Assembly: GCA_034428455.1 (NCBI GenBank)
Contig: DAOUHZ010000098.1
Coordinates: forward strand, 1 to 51,104
Source of the DNA: Bin87 sp034428455
Lineage (GTDB): Bacteria; Chloroflexota; Dehalococcoidia; Lucifugimonadales; UBA3495
DNA length: 51,104 nucleotides
Direction: 5' to 3'
This document shows, in pieces, positions 33,692 to 41,764 of the stretch. Made by a program: the position numbers and the translations under genes. The stretch's first letter is position 1, and each line of letters opens with the position of its first letter. The notes beneath the pieces were generated by a model. The model had not been told where the DNA came from and ran no database searches. It was given only the letters and a program-made list of their open reading frames with translations.

Positions 33692-33744
33692 CGAGCACCT
33701 CGTACCCACCGGCTCGGCAACGTAATCTGATTCAGGAGGCGACA

Positions 33745-34668
33745 ATGCAGCGGTTCATAATCTTCCGCGTGGGGCAGGCGATCATCGCCGTGCTCTTGGT
33801 GAGCATCATCGTGTTCATGCTCTCCAACATCACCGGCGACCCCACGTCCGTGATGCTGCCCATGGGTGAGGCAACCCCAGAGGACATCGCCGCGCTCAAG
33901 GAAAAGTGGGGCCTGGACAAGCCGCTGCACATGCGCTACCTGGTCTTCCTGGGCAACGCCGTTCAGGGCGACTTCGGCGAGTCCTACGCCTTCGGCGGGC
34001 AGACCGCCATGGGCATGGTGATGGACCGCTTCCCAGCTACCCTGCAGCTGGGTGGTCTGGCGATGGTGATCGCCGTGGTCCTCGGGGTGCCGCTGGGAGT
34101 GATCACGGCGGCGCGCAAGGACGGCTGGCTGGACTACCAGGGCAAGGCGGTGGCCTTCCTCGGACAGTCGGTGCCGAGCTTCTGGCTGGGCATCATGCTG
34201 CTCTGGCTCTTCGCGGTGCAGCTTGGCTGGCTGCCATCGTCCGGCAAGGGCGGTCTGTCCCACATGATCATGCCGGCGTTCACCCTGGGCTTTTTCCAGG
34301 TGGCGGCGCTGCTGCGGCTGATCCGCTCCTCGATGCTGGACGTGCTGGATACCGAGTTCGTCAAGCTGGCGCGCATCAAGGGCGTGCCGGAGTGGAAGGT
34401 CATCTGGAAGCATTGTCTCCGCAACGCCTTTATCGCGCCGCTGACCTACTTCGCCATCATCATCGGCGGCCTTTTCACCGGCACCGTGATTGTGGAGACG
34501 GTGTTCTCGTGGCCGGGGGTGGGTCAGTTGGCGGTGGGCGCCGTGCGCGGGCGGGACTTCCAGGTGCTGCAGGCGGTGGTCATCATCGGATCGTCCATCT
34601 ACATCTTCGCTAACTTGATCGTGGACATACTCTACGCGTACCTGGATCCCCGGATCCGCTACACGTAG
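33745..34668 (+). CDS. ABC transporter permease (DppB/OppB-like)
   Basis: A 307-residue permease with about six membrane helices and the cytoplasmic coupling motif FVKLARIKGVPEWKVIWKH (EAA-like loop). It forms the first half of the membrane pore of the dipeptide-type importer, paired with the DppC-like protein 68 bp downstream. AGGAGG lies shortly before the ATG. Confidence 0.93.
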   Translation: MQRFIIFRVGQAIIAVLLVSIIVFMLSNITGDPTSVMLPMGEATPEDIAALKEKWGLDKPLHMRYLVFLGNAVQGDFGESYAFGGQTAMGMVMDRFPATLQLGGLAMVIAVVLGVPLGVITAARKDGWLDYQGKAVAFLGQSVPSFWLGIMLLWLFAVQLGWLPSSGKGGLSHMIMPAFTLGFFQVAALLRLIRSSMLDVLDTEFVKLARIKGVPEWKVIWKHCLRNAFIAPLTYFAIIIGGLFTGTVIVETVFSWPGVGQLAVGAVRGRDFQVLQAVVIIGSSIYIFANLIVDILYAYLDPRIRYT

Positions 34669-34736
34669 GCGAGCGCGTCCAGAAGAAATCCGCATTGGTA
34701 TCGACAAATACAATGGCCAAGGGTGGAGAATAAGAC

Positions 34737-35834
34737 ATGGCTATCACCACGGCTCCGGCTCCGGCCAGTCCCGTCTCGGAAGCAGCAGCACGCCCTGGCG
34801 CCCTTGCCAGGATACGTCACTGGATCACGGAAATTCGCCGGCTGCCCCTGTTTCCGGTCACGATGCTTCTGGTGTTCCTGCTCATACCGGCAGTCTTCGC
34901 TGAACTGATCGCTCCTCACAATCCGAGGCGCGGGGATCTGGACGACCGCTTGGTCCCGCCGGCCTGGTCCGGCGACGTGGTGTCCGTGCGCACGGTCGTG
35001 GAGCGGGTGAACCGGGACAACCGGCAGAACGAAATCAAGCTGACCGACGCGGAACGCACCGTCCGCATCGGCGACGCCACCGTGGTGGGCAAGACCGAGG
35101 GCGAGGCTCCGGTACTGGGTGATCAGATCCAGATCGTGGTCAAACCCGGAGGCCAGGGCAAGTACCTGCTTGGCACCGACAAGAACGGCATGGACATATT
35201 CAGCCGCATCGTTCACGGCGCCCGGCTGGCGCTGGTGGTGTCGATGATGGCAATCTTCGTGTCGGGGCTGATCGGCACCGTTTTAGGAATTTTGGCCGGC
35301 TACTTCGGGGGCTGGGTGGACACGCTGGTGATGCGCCTGGTTGACATGTCACTGTCGATCTCGCTGATCCTGGTGGCTCTGGTGCTGGCGGCCACCCTGG
35401 GGCCACGGATCGAAAACGTGCTCATCGTGGTGTGTCTTTTCCTCTGGTCGCGCTACGCCCGCTTGATTCGCGGGGAGACGCTGGCGCTGAAGACGCAGGA
35501 CTTCGTCGCCAGGGCCAAGGTGGCCGGCTCGTCGGAGATCAGGATCATGCTGCGCCACATCTTCCCGAACCTGGTCAACACCATCATTGTGCTGGCGACC
35601 CTCCAGCTCGGTTTCGTGATCCTGCTGGAGGCCGGCCTCAGCTTCCTGGGCGCCGGCATCCCCCGGCCCAATCCCGCCTGGGGCGTGATGGTGGCCGACG
35701 GGCGCGAGCTCATCATCGACTCCTGGTGGGTCTCTTTCTTCCCTGGCCTGGCGATACTGTTCACCGTGCTGTCCGTGAACCTGCTCGGCGACTGGCTGCG
35801 CGACCGGCTGGACCCCAAGCAGCGCAATGTGTAA
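34737..35834 (+). CDS. ABC transporter permease (DppC/OppC-like) with extra extracytoplasmic segment
   Basis: A 365-residue DppC-type permease. The N-terminal helix (about 38-58) leads to IAPHNPRRGDLDDRLVPP, and LLGTDKNGMDIFSRIVHGAR marks the start of the permease core; the EAA-like loop is FVARAKVAGSSEIRIMLRH. Between them is an added stretch of about 60 residues (78-141) with beta-like character, not present in usual DppC proteins of about 300 residues. It probably faces outward and may touch the binding protein. The gene is the last of the transporter run and is followed by a large palindrome. Confidence 0.92.
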   Translation: MAITTAPAPASPVSEAAARPGALARIRHWITEIRRLPLFPVTMLLVFLLIPAVFAELIAPHNPRRGDLDDRLVPPAWSGDVVSVRTVVERVNRDNRQNEIKLTDAERTVRIGDATVVGKTEGEAPVLGDQIQIVVKPGGQGKYLLGTDKNGMDIFSRIVHGARLALVVSMMAIFVSGLIGTVLGILAGYFGGWVDTLVMRLVDMSLSISLILVALVLAATLGPRIENVLIVVCLFLWSRYARLIRGETLALKTQDFVARAKVAGSSEIRIMLRHIFPNLVNTIIVLATLQLGFVILLEAGLSFLGAGIPRPNPAWGVMVADGRELIIDSWWVSFFPGLAILFTVLSVNLLGDWLRDRLDPKQRNV

Positions 35835-35862
35835 CGACGCAAGCCAATTTTGCGGCTAGAAT

Positions 35863-35890
35863 GTAGGGGCGAATGATCATTCGCCCCTAC
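35863..35890. repeat. 28-bp perfect palindrome (REP-like)
   Basis: GTAGGGGCGAATGA followed directly by its reverse complement TCATTCGCCCCTAC. This GTAGGGGCGA...TCGCCCCTAC type is a dispersed palindrome in many Chloroflexota and Cyanobacteria. It lies 28 bp after the dppC-like stop and 16 bp before the beta-propeller gene, so it could end transcription of the transporter or form a hairpin in the next mRNA leader. Confidence 0.8.
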
Positions 35891-35906
35891 CAGTGTGTTA
35901 ACCAAC

Positions 35907-37253
35907 ATGCAGGAACAGCAACACCAAGCGGAGTTTCCCGACTGGGTTGAACGCAGCCAGCGCACCGCCCGGCGGCGCTACCGGATGCGCCTGCTCAAGC
36001 CGGCCGTCACGGCTGGTGTGTTGCTGCTGGTGGCCATACTGGGCTGGATATTCTGGTTCAGCCTGCCCAATCCCGCGCGCTGGTTCGTGGGCAGCCCGTC
36101 GGCCGCCGCATCGTCGTCGTCCAACACCGGGCGGTGGTCGATGCTGGGTTACGGAACCAGCCTCAACGGGTACATCCCGGAAGTGGAGCAGCAACCTGCC
36201 GGGCGGATCATCTGGTCCCAGGATCTGGGGCCTTACACTCGTTCCGCGCCGCTGGTGGCGGACGGCAAAGTGTTCGTTGGCGGACACTTCCAGGTGTCGG
36301 CTCTCGACGCCGGCACGGGAGAGCCGCTGTGGTCGGCGGAAACTCCCGGCCCGATGGACCATGCCACCACCGTCGCCAACAACGACCTGGTGTTCGTGGG
36401 CCTGACCAACCACCGGATGCTGGCGTTGAATCAGGATACGGGCGAACCGGTGTGGGATTTCAAGGCCCACCTGCCCATCTCGGCGTCGGCATTGGTGCAC
36501 GACGGCGTCGCCTACGTGACTTCCGCGGGCAACATCCTGTATGGACTGGATGCCCAGACCGGCGAGCAACTTTGGAAGCACAAGCTCAAGGGCAACGTGA
36601 AGACCACGCCCACCCTGCGCGGAGATCGGCTCTACGTCGCTGACGACGAGGGCAATCTGTACTTCATCGACGCGGACGACGGCCGGCGTCGGTTCCGTTT
36701 TCTGACCGCCGGCTCGGCTGAGGGGCCGCCGGTGGTGACCGAAAGCACCGCGTATTTCCCGTCAGGAGGCACGCTGTATGCCATCAACACCGGCGTCAAG
36801 GGGATGCCGGGGCTCTATTGGATCAAGCGCACCTGGTTCCAGCTGTGGATCTGGCAGGTGCCCTTCGTGCCGGCGCCGCCGGCCCAGCGGGGCGAGCGGT
36901 GGCGGTTCGCGCCGGAGGAGCGGCACTCGCAGGGTATCGTGTCCTCGCCCGCTGTTGCCGACGGCGTGTATTACGTGGGCGACAGCGACGGGTTGTTCTA
37001 CGCTCGGGAAGGTATTACGGACAACGAGCTGTGGAGATTCGAGGCGAACGGTGGGATCGTCAGTTCTCCAATCATACTGGATGACCGGATTTACTTCGGC
37101 GCGCGGGACGGCCTGGTGTACTGCCTGAACCGGGCGGATGGCTCAATGCTGTGGAATCTGGACTTGGGCGGACCCATAGAATTGCCGCCGGCCTACGCCG
37201 GCGGCAGATTGCACGTGCGAACCACCGACGGGCTGTTGCACGCGGTGGAGTAA
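35907..37253 (+). CDS. PQQ-like beta-propeller repeat protein (BamB-like), membrane-anchored
   Basis: A 448-residue protein with one N-terminal membrane helix (about 27-45) and an exported beta-propeller formed by repeated blades of the type 'ALDAGTGEPLW', 'ALNQDTGEPVW', 'GLDAQTGEQLWKHK' and 'CLNRADGSMLWN'. Such propellers scaffold outer-layer proteins or bind PQQ-like cofactors; no catalytic residues for a dehydrogenase are obvious. The ATG at 35907 is preferred, although GTG at 35895 is in frame. A TAGAATG element and a palindrome precede it. Confidence 0.82.
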   Translation: MQEQQHQAEFPDWVERSQRTARRRYRMRLLKPAVTAGVLLLVAILGWIFWFSLPNPARWFVGSPSAAASSSSNTGRWSMLGYGTSLNGYIPEVEQQPAGRIIWSQDLGPYTRSAPLVADGKVFVGGHFQVSALDAGTGEPLWSAETPGPMDHATTVANNDLVFVGLTNHRMLALNQDTGEPVWDFKAHLPISASALVHDGVAYVTSAGNILYGLDAQTGEQLWKHKLKGNVKTTPTLRGDRLYVADDEGNLYFIDADDGRRRFRFLTAGSAEGPPVVTESTAYFPSGGTLYAINTGVKGMPGLYWIKRTWFQLWIWQVPFVPAPPAQRGERWRFAPEERHSQGIVSSPAVADGVYYVGDSDGLFYAREGITDNELWRFEANGGIVSSPIILDDRIYFGARDGLVYCLNRADGSMLWNLDLGGPIELPPAYAGGRLHVRTTDGLLHAVE

Positions 37254-37263
37254 TGTCTAGGGA

Positions 37264-37830
37264 TCACCAGTCAAGAATGTCGCGCACGGAACACCGAAAG
37301 TCAGGGAGCACGGCGCCGCCGTCCAGTTCATCGTCCTCGGTGTAGATGATTGCCGGCCCGTCTAGCGGGTGCGCGGCGACCATGCGGGTCACCGGATAAA
37401 TTGCCCAGACCAGCGGCACACCGTAGCTGTGCCACATCGCCACCCGCTCGGCTATGTACCGCGCGCTGTCGCCGGGCGAAACTACCTCAACCACCAGGTC
37501 GGGGACGACTTCATAGAAGCCGCGAACTTTCACGTCCAGCGGCAGTTTTTCGGCGGAGAAATAGACGATGTCCGGCTCGCGTACAGTGTCCGGGTTCCGC
37601 TCTAGCAAGACACCGGCGTCGGAGCCGGCAATTCTACCCAATCTGCTTGGTCGCACGTGCGCGGTCATCGCCGCCCCTAACGCGACGACAACCTCACCAT
37701 GTTCTCCGCCTCCCGGCATGGTTTCGTGCACCACTCCTTTGACCAATTCACCCCTGATGACCCGCTGTTCGCACAGCCGCAGAAATTCGTCGGCAGTCAG
37801 CAGCTTTTCGCCGATGGGCGTGGTTGCCAT
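37264..37830 (-). CDS. Uma2 family (DUF820) PD-(D/E)XK endonuclease-like protein
   Basis: A 188-residue Uma2 protein. LLTADEFLRLCEQ opens the domain; EPDIVYFS and DLVVEVVSPGDSARYIAERVAMW form the PD-(D/E)XK-like core with the Asp and Glu of the metal site. Uma2 proteins are abundant in Cyanobacteria and Chloroflexota and are thought to be nucleases of uncertain role. It ends a long minus-strand gene run. Confidence 0.85.
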   Translation of the reverse strand: MATTPIGEKLLTADEFLRLCEQRVIRGELVKGVVHETMPGGGEHGEVVVALGAAMTAHVRPSRLGRIAGSDAGVLLERNPDTVREPDIVYFSAEKLPLDVKVRGFYEVVPDLVVEVVSPGDSARYIAERVAMWHSYGVPLVWAIYPVTRMVAAHPLDGPAIIYTEDDELDGGAVLPDFRCSVRDILDW

Positions 37831-37866
37831 GATTGCCTCCCGTGCCTTGGAGCGCCGAGCGCCGGC

Positions 37867-38646
37867 CTAAAGGAAGGCCAGCGCGGTCTGCACGAAGTCG
37901 TCGGGCTTTTCGATTTGGGGTGAATGGCCGCAGTTGGGGAGCACCGTGACCTGGGATCCGGCCAGCGCCTGCTGGTACAGGTCGGCGCACTCCACCGGAA
38001 CCAGGTTGTCGTTCTCGCCCCAAACGATATGGGTCGGAACGCTGACCCGCGCCAGCTTGGCCGGCAGGCGCGGGTTGTGCATGTAGGGCCGCCAGGTCAG
38101 GCGAATGGACATCTCCCGGTCGCTCTCTGCCTGCTCGGTCTGCTCCGGAGTCGGGTCGGAGCCGAACAGCTCGTCCCACTCCGGCACCTGGCTGGGGTCG
38201 TGGTAGACCAGTTCGCGGATCTGCGCGGGACTGATGATGAAGATATCGGTGATCTCCCCGTCCACCGGTTTGATGCCGGCGGCGCCCACCAGCATCACCT
38301 TGCTGAAGGCGTGGCCCGTCATCGACAGCATTTCGGCCGCCAACCAGCCGCCCATGGAGAACCCGATAGCTCGCACGTTTTCCAACCCTTCCTGCTCCTG
38401 GTACCAGGTGTAAAAGCAGGCCAGGTCCTGCATGCTCTCGACCCAGCCGGGCCGGTCGCTCTTTCCGTAGCCGGGATGGGAGGGCAGGTAGACCGTGAAC
38501 TTTTCGGCCAGGGCCTGGGCGTAACGACGGGGACCGGCGTTGCCATTGGCGCCGTGCAGCACCAGCAGCGGGTCGCCGCTGCCGCCCTTGTACACTTGCA
38601 GGTTGCCGCCGGCGACGGAGATGGTTTCCTCGGTGAAGTTTGCCAT
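37867..38646 (-). CDS. Alpha/beta hydrolase
   Basis: A 259-residue alpha/beta-fold hydrolase: oxyanion-hole segment LVLHGANGN, nucleophile elbow GFSMGG (Ser about 96), acid Asp in WGENDNLVP and the catalytic His in NCGHSPQIEKP. I chose the ATG at 38646, which follows AAGGAG; the frame is open to 38850. Given the LLM gene immediately upstream, it may hydrolyse an ester or ring-cleavage product made by that enzyme, which is inference. Confidence 0.9.
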   Translation of the reverse strand: MANFTEETISVAGGNLQVYKGGSGDPLLVLHGANGNAGPRRYAQALAEKFTVYLPSHPGYGKSDRPGWVESMQDLACFYTWYQEQEGLENVRAIGFSMGGWLAAEMLSMTGHAFSKVMLVGAAGIKPVDGEITDIFIISPAQIRELVYHDPSQVPEWDELFGSDPTPEQTEQAESDREMSIRLTWRPYMHNPRLPAKLARVSVPTHIVWGENDNLVPVECADLYQQALAGSQVTVLPNCGHSPQIEKPDDFVQTALAFL

Positions 38647-38690
38647 TGGGGTTATGCTCCTTGCTTTACGAACGGTCGAATGGCGCGCAA

Positions 38691-39926
38691 TTACACGGAG
38701 GTCAGCCCGGGCATTACGCCCTCTTTCTGGAAGGGGTCGGTCAGTTCCAACTCCTCGCCGATCTCGCGCAGGGCCGGCAGGACTTCCTGGCCCATCAGTT
38801 CCAGGCAGCGCATGGTGTCCTCGTGGCTGATGGAGCCGTCGTTGGTCCACACGGCGAGGATGCCGGGGCGCATGAAGCTAAGGACCTCGCGAAGCTGGCT
38901 GATGACGGTGTCGGGGCTGCCGATGATCCAGCGCTTGGAGTCCAGGATGGAGTCGTACTGCGCGCCGTCCAGCCCGCCCACGCGGAATGGATCGCTGCGG
39001 ATCTGCTCGCGCAGGCGCAGGAACCGCGGATCGTTGCTGCGGCTGCCATAGCCCACCGGCGAGGCGTAGTCGCGGGGCAGCGGGATGCGGCCCACGCCGA
39101 TGTTGCCCACCATGTAGCCCTTGCCCACGTCGTAGGCTTTCTCGTCGGTGTCCTGCACGTGGATGCGAACCAGGTAGCCGAAGTTCTCCGGACCGGGTTC
39201 ATAGCCGTGTTCGCGGGCGGTTTCGGCGTAGATGGACTTCATATCCTGGGTGCCCTGGGGGTCGGTTTCCAGGAAGATGTACGGGTAGTTGCGCTCAGCG
39301 CACCACACCAGGGTCTCGGGGCTGCCCGTGCCGGGGATCCACACGGGTGGGTGCGGCTTCTGCATGGGCACCTGGAAGGGATTGACCACGCGGAAGTGGT
39401 AATGGTTGCCCTCCCAGCGGAATGGGCCGGGCGTGGTCCAGGTCTTGATCACCAGGTCGTGGGCTTCCTCGAACCGCTCCCGGTTGTGCAGCGGGTTGGT
39501 GTTGGTGGCCAGGCTCTCGACGCCGGTGCCCCGCACGAAGCCGGACACCAGCCGCCCGCCGGAGATCATGTCGATCTCTGCCAGTTCCTCGGCCAGGCGG
39601 ATGGGGTTGTCGAAGATGGGCAGGGGGTTGCCCAGCAGCACGATCTTCGTGTTCTTGGTGTTGCGGGCGAGGATGGCCGCCTCGAGGTTCATCGTCGCGC
39701 CCAGGCAGGTGGGCGTGTTGTGGTGCTCGTTGAGCATCAGCCCGTCGAAGCCCACCTCCTCCGAGTACTCGTACTCGTCGAGGTACATGTTGTAGAGGTA
39801 ATGGCCTTCTTGGGGGTCGAAGTTGGAGTTCGAGAACGTGAGCCGCACCGCCTCGTTGGGCGAGTTGCGCACGTCCTCCTCGGTGTAGTTCACGTAAGCC
39901 CGTTCGGTAAAGCGCATCAGGAACAT
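38691..39926 (-). CDS. LLM class flavin-dependent oxidoreductase
   Basis: A 411-residue luciferase-like monooxygenase (FDGLMLNEHHNTPTCLG; ISGGRLVSGFVRGTGVE; QKPHPPVWIPGTGSPETLVW). AGGAGG stands seven bases before the ATG. It is followed 44 bp later by the alpha/beta hydrolase, which suggests a two-step pathway. Its NEHHNTP motif places it in a different subgroup from the other three LLM genes of the window. Confidence 0.9.
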   Translation of the reverse strand: MFLMRFTERAYVNYTEEDVRNSPNEAVRLTFSNSNFDPQEGHYLYNMYLDEYEYSEEVGFDGLMLNEHHNTPTCLGATMNLEAAILARNTKNTKIVLLGNPLPIFDNPIRLAEELAEIDMISGGRLVSGFVRGTGVESLATNTNPLHNRERFEEAHDLVIKTWTTPGPFRWEGNHYHFRVVNPFQVPMQKPHPPVWIPGTGSPETLVWCAERNYPYIFLETDPQGTQDMKSIYAETAREHGYEPGPENFGYLVRIHVQDTDEKAYDVGKGYMVGNIGVGRIPLPRDYASPVGYGSRSNDPRFLRLREQIRSDPFRVGGLDGAQYDSILDSKRWIIGSPDTVISQLREVLSFMRPGILAVWTNDGSISHEDTMRCLELMGQEVLPALREIGEELELTDPFQKEGVMPGLTSV

Positions 39927-40014
39927 GGAATGGCCTCCTGCGGTGGGTCAGCCGGCGCGGGGACGGTTGGATTTGGTAGGGGCAATGATACACCCGAACG
40001 GGCGGGCCGGCCCG

Positions 40015-40956
40015 TTAGATTTCCTCGGCGAAGTAATTTTCGTCCAGCGTCTTGACCACGAAGGAGGTTCTAACGCCGACTTCGTGCTCAATGAGCAACC
40101 TAAGCAGCTCATCGCGATCTATCAGTCGAATGAATTTGGCTCCGCCAGAAATTATTCTGGCTGTTTGCACGGCAGACGACGTGAAATGTGATGTGGTAAT
40201 GAAAACCCCTTTCGTTGCGCCCTCCATATCAAGGCTACCTGCGAAATCACGAATTTCTTTCGCACCCACTGAACTGTCATTCCATTGTTTTGCCTGAATG
40301 CAAATCTTCCCCAACCCTAACAGGTCTTCCGTGATAACACCGTCTACACCGCCGTCCGCAACCCCACCGGTATGCGTCGGTTTGCCATAACCCATGTTCT
40401 CCAATAAATCCAGCGACAAACGCTCGAAACGTTCAGGCGTCATACCCATTACATTTTCAAGCAGGTCATCGGTGAGTTTTTCGACCAACTGGGCGTAGGT
40501 AAGCGCGATTTGTTCATCAGGCGTTGCATCATCAAGGTTAACCGAGATGCCATTGGATATCGCGGGATGTTCGTCTTCGATTGAGGGTTGTTGCGTTTGT
40601 ACGCTTTCGCTGGGTGCTTGCTGCTTTAGCCTATCTATGAGCATTTGCAGGTACGATGTCTCAATGTCACCGGTTAGCTCGCTGAGCAACTCGGTTCCTA
40701 CTGCGGTTATCGTGAACCGCCCTGGTGATTCGGCTTGCAGCAATCCAGCGCGTTTTAAATATGACAGTGCCCAATAAACGCGATTGTCAAATCGAGTTTG
40801 CGCGCCAGAAGGGACCATCTCTTGGAGATCTGCTTCGGTCAATGCAAAACGGTCCACCAAAGTCTGTCTGATCTGCACGCGAGGCACGATCGACTTGCGG
40901 TCACGCACTATATCCAAGATCGGCCTGTGGAATTGCTTCTGCGTTGGTACTGCCAT
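40015..40956 (-). CDS. mrr: Mrr-like restriction endonuclease
   Basis: A 313-residue Mrr-family nuclease: an N-terminal winged-helix Mrr_N domain (about 1-95), a linker, and the catalytic domain with DGGVDGVI (Asp) and KICIQAKQW (Gln-x-Lys, about residues 205-225), followed by GVFITTSHFTSSA. Mrr enzymes cut methylated DNA (type IV restriction). AGGAG precedes the ATG. It lies 36 bp after a Uma2 gene, in a run of LLM and nuclease genes. No cognate methylase is needed; the methylase at 43.8 kb is divergent and separate. Confidence 0.9.
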   Translation of the reverse strand: MAVPTQKQFHRPILDIVRDRKSIVPRVQIRQTLVDRFALTEADLQEMVPSGAQTRFDNRVYWALSYLKRAGLLQAESPGRFTITAVGTELLSELTGDIETSYLQMLIDRLKQQAPSESVQTQQPSIEDEHPAISNGISVNLDDATPDEQIALTYAQLVEKLTDDLLENVMGMTPERFERLSLDLLENMGYGKPTHTGGVADGGVDGVITEDLLGLGKICIQAKQWNDSSVGAKEIRDFAGSLDMEGATKGVFITTSHFTSSAVQTARIISGGAKFIRLIDRDELLRLLIEHEVGVRTSFVVKTLDENYFAEEI

Positions 40957-40992
40957 CTTGAATCTCCTGGTGTGAACCGTTACCTGCCGAGC

Positions 40993-41763
40993 CTATTCCG
41001 GCGGTTGCCCCAGCTCCTGGAGCCGTTCTTGCAGTCGGCGTACTTGCTCTTGGTAGTCTGCAATAGTGGCGTCCCGCTCGCGCAAGGCCGCTTGGGCAAT
41101 TTCCTTGGCGATGCGCTCGCCGCGGCGGTCGGACAGGATTTCGCCAGTGTCAGGGTCTTGCAGTTCCAGCGAGCCGTCGTGGTGGCGCAGGTTGAGATGC
41201 AGCAGCCGGCTATATCCCCATTCCACACCGTCGGGATCGGTATTGATGTTGGCCGGCCGATAGGCTCCATTTTCGAGAAAGTCTCCGGCCAGTCCGGCTC
41301 CGTACAGCGCGCCACCGGTGCGGTCAAACCGCCAGTATTCGAGCACACCGATGCGGGCGTATAGTTCGCGCTTGAAACCGGTATCGTTGCCAGCCGTGGA
41401 TTCCGACGCCACTTCCAGCACAAAATCGGGCGGCTTGCCCACTTCCCAAGGCACGTAACCGTTGCGCTGGCGGATGGCTTCGGCATCAACGCCGAAAGCG
41501 ATATACACGTCGGGTTGAACCCGGCGGTTCTGATTGGTTGGGTCATAGTAGATGATGCTGTTGGTATCCATGAACACGTCGGGCCGGTCACCGACCGCGA
41601 CGTCATCCAGGATTTGCAGGACGTAATGGATATCGGGATTTTGCTGCATCAGATCGTCAGGTGGAACCGCGTCCGGCAACGCCGGCGCGCCGGGGGCGAA
41701 AAACGGGTCCAGGTTGGGAATGGCCGCAGCGTCAGGCGGCGCGTAGGGCAGCTTGGTAGTCAT
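40993..41763 (-). CDS. Uma2 family endonuclease-like protein with C-terminal coiled coil
   Basis: A 256-residue Uma2 protein: RRVQPDVYIAFGVD and DFVLEVASESTAGND form the PD-(D/E)XK-like core, with YARIGVLEYWRFD as the usual following helix. The C-terminal 40 residues are a coiled coil (ADYQEQVRRLQERLQEL). Its ATG at 41763 lies one base after the TGA of the LLM gene, with GGAGG inside that gene, so the two are translationally coupled. The role is not known. Confidence 0.85.
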   Translation of the reverse strand: MTTKLPYAPPDAAAIPNLDPFFAPGAPALPDAVPPDDLMQQNPDIHYVLQILDDVAVGDRPDVFMDTNSIIYYDPTNQNRRVQPDVYIAFGVDAEAIRQRNGYVPWEVGKPPDFVLEVASESTAGNDTGFKRELYARIGVLEYWRFDRTGGALYGAGLAGDFLENGAYRPANINTDPDGVEWGYSRLLHLNLRHHDGSLELQDPDTGEILSDRRGERIAKEIAQAALRERDATIADYQEQVRRLQERLQELGQPPE

Positions 41764-41764
41764 A

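Noticed and set aside
38640..40055. 471-codon plus-strand frame
   Set aside because: It lies opposite the LLM gene at 38691-39926; the composition is typical of antisense frames.
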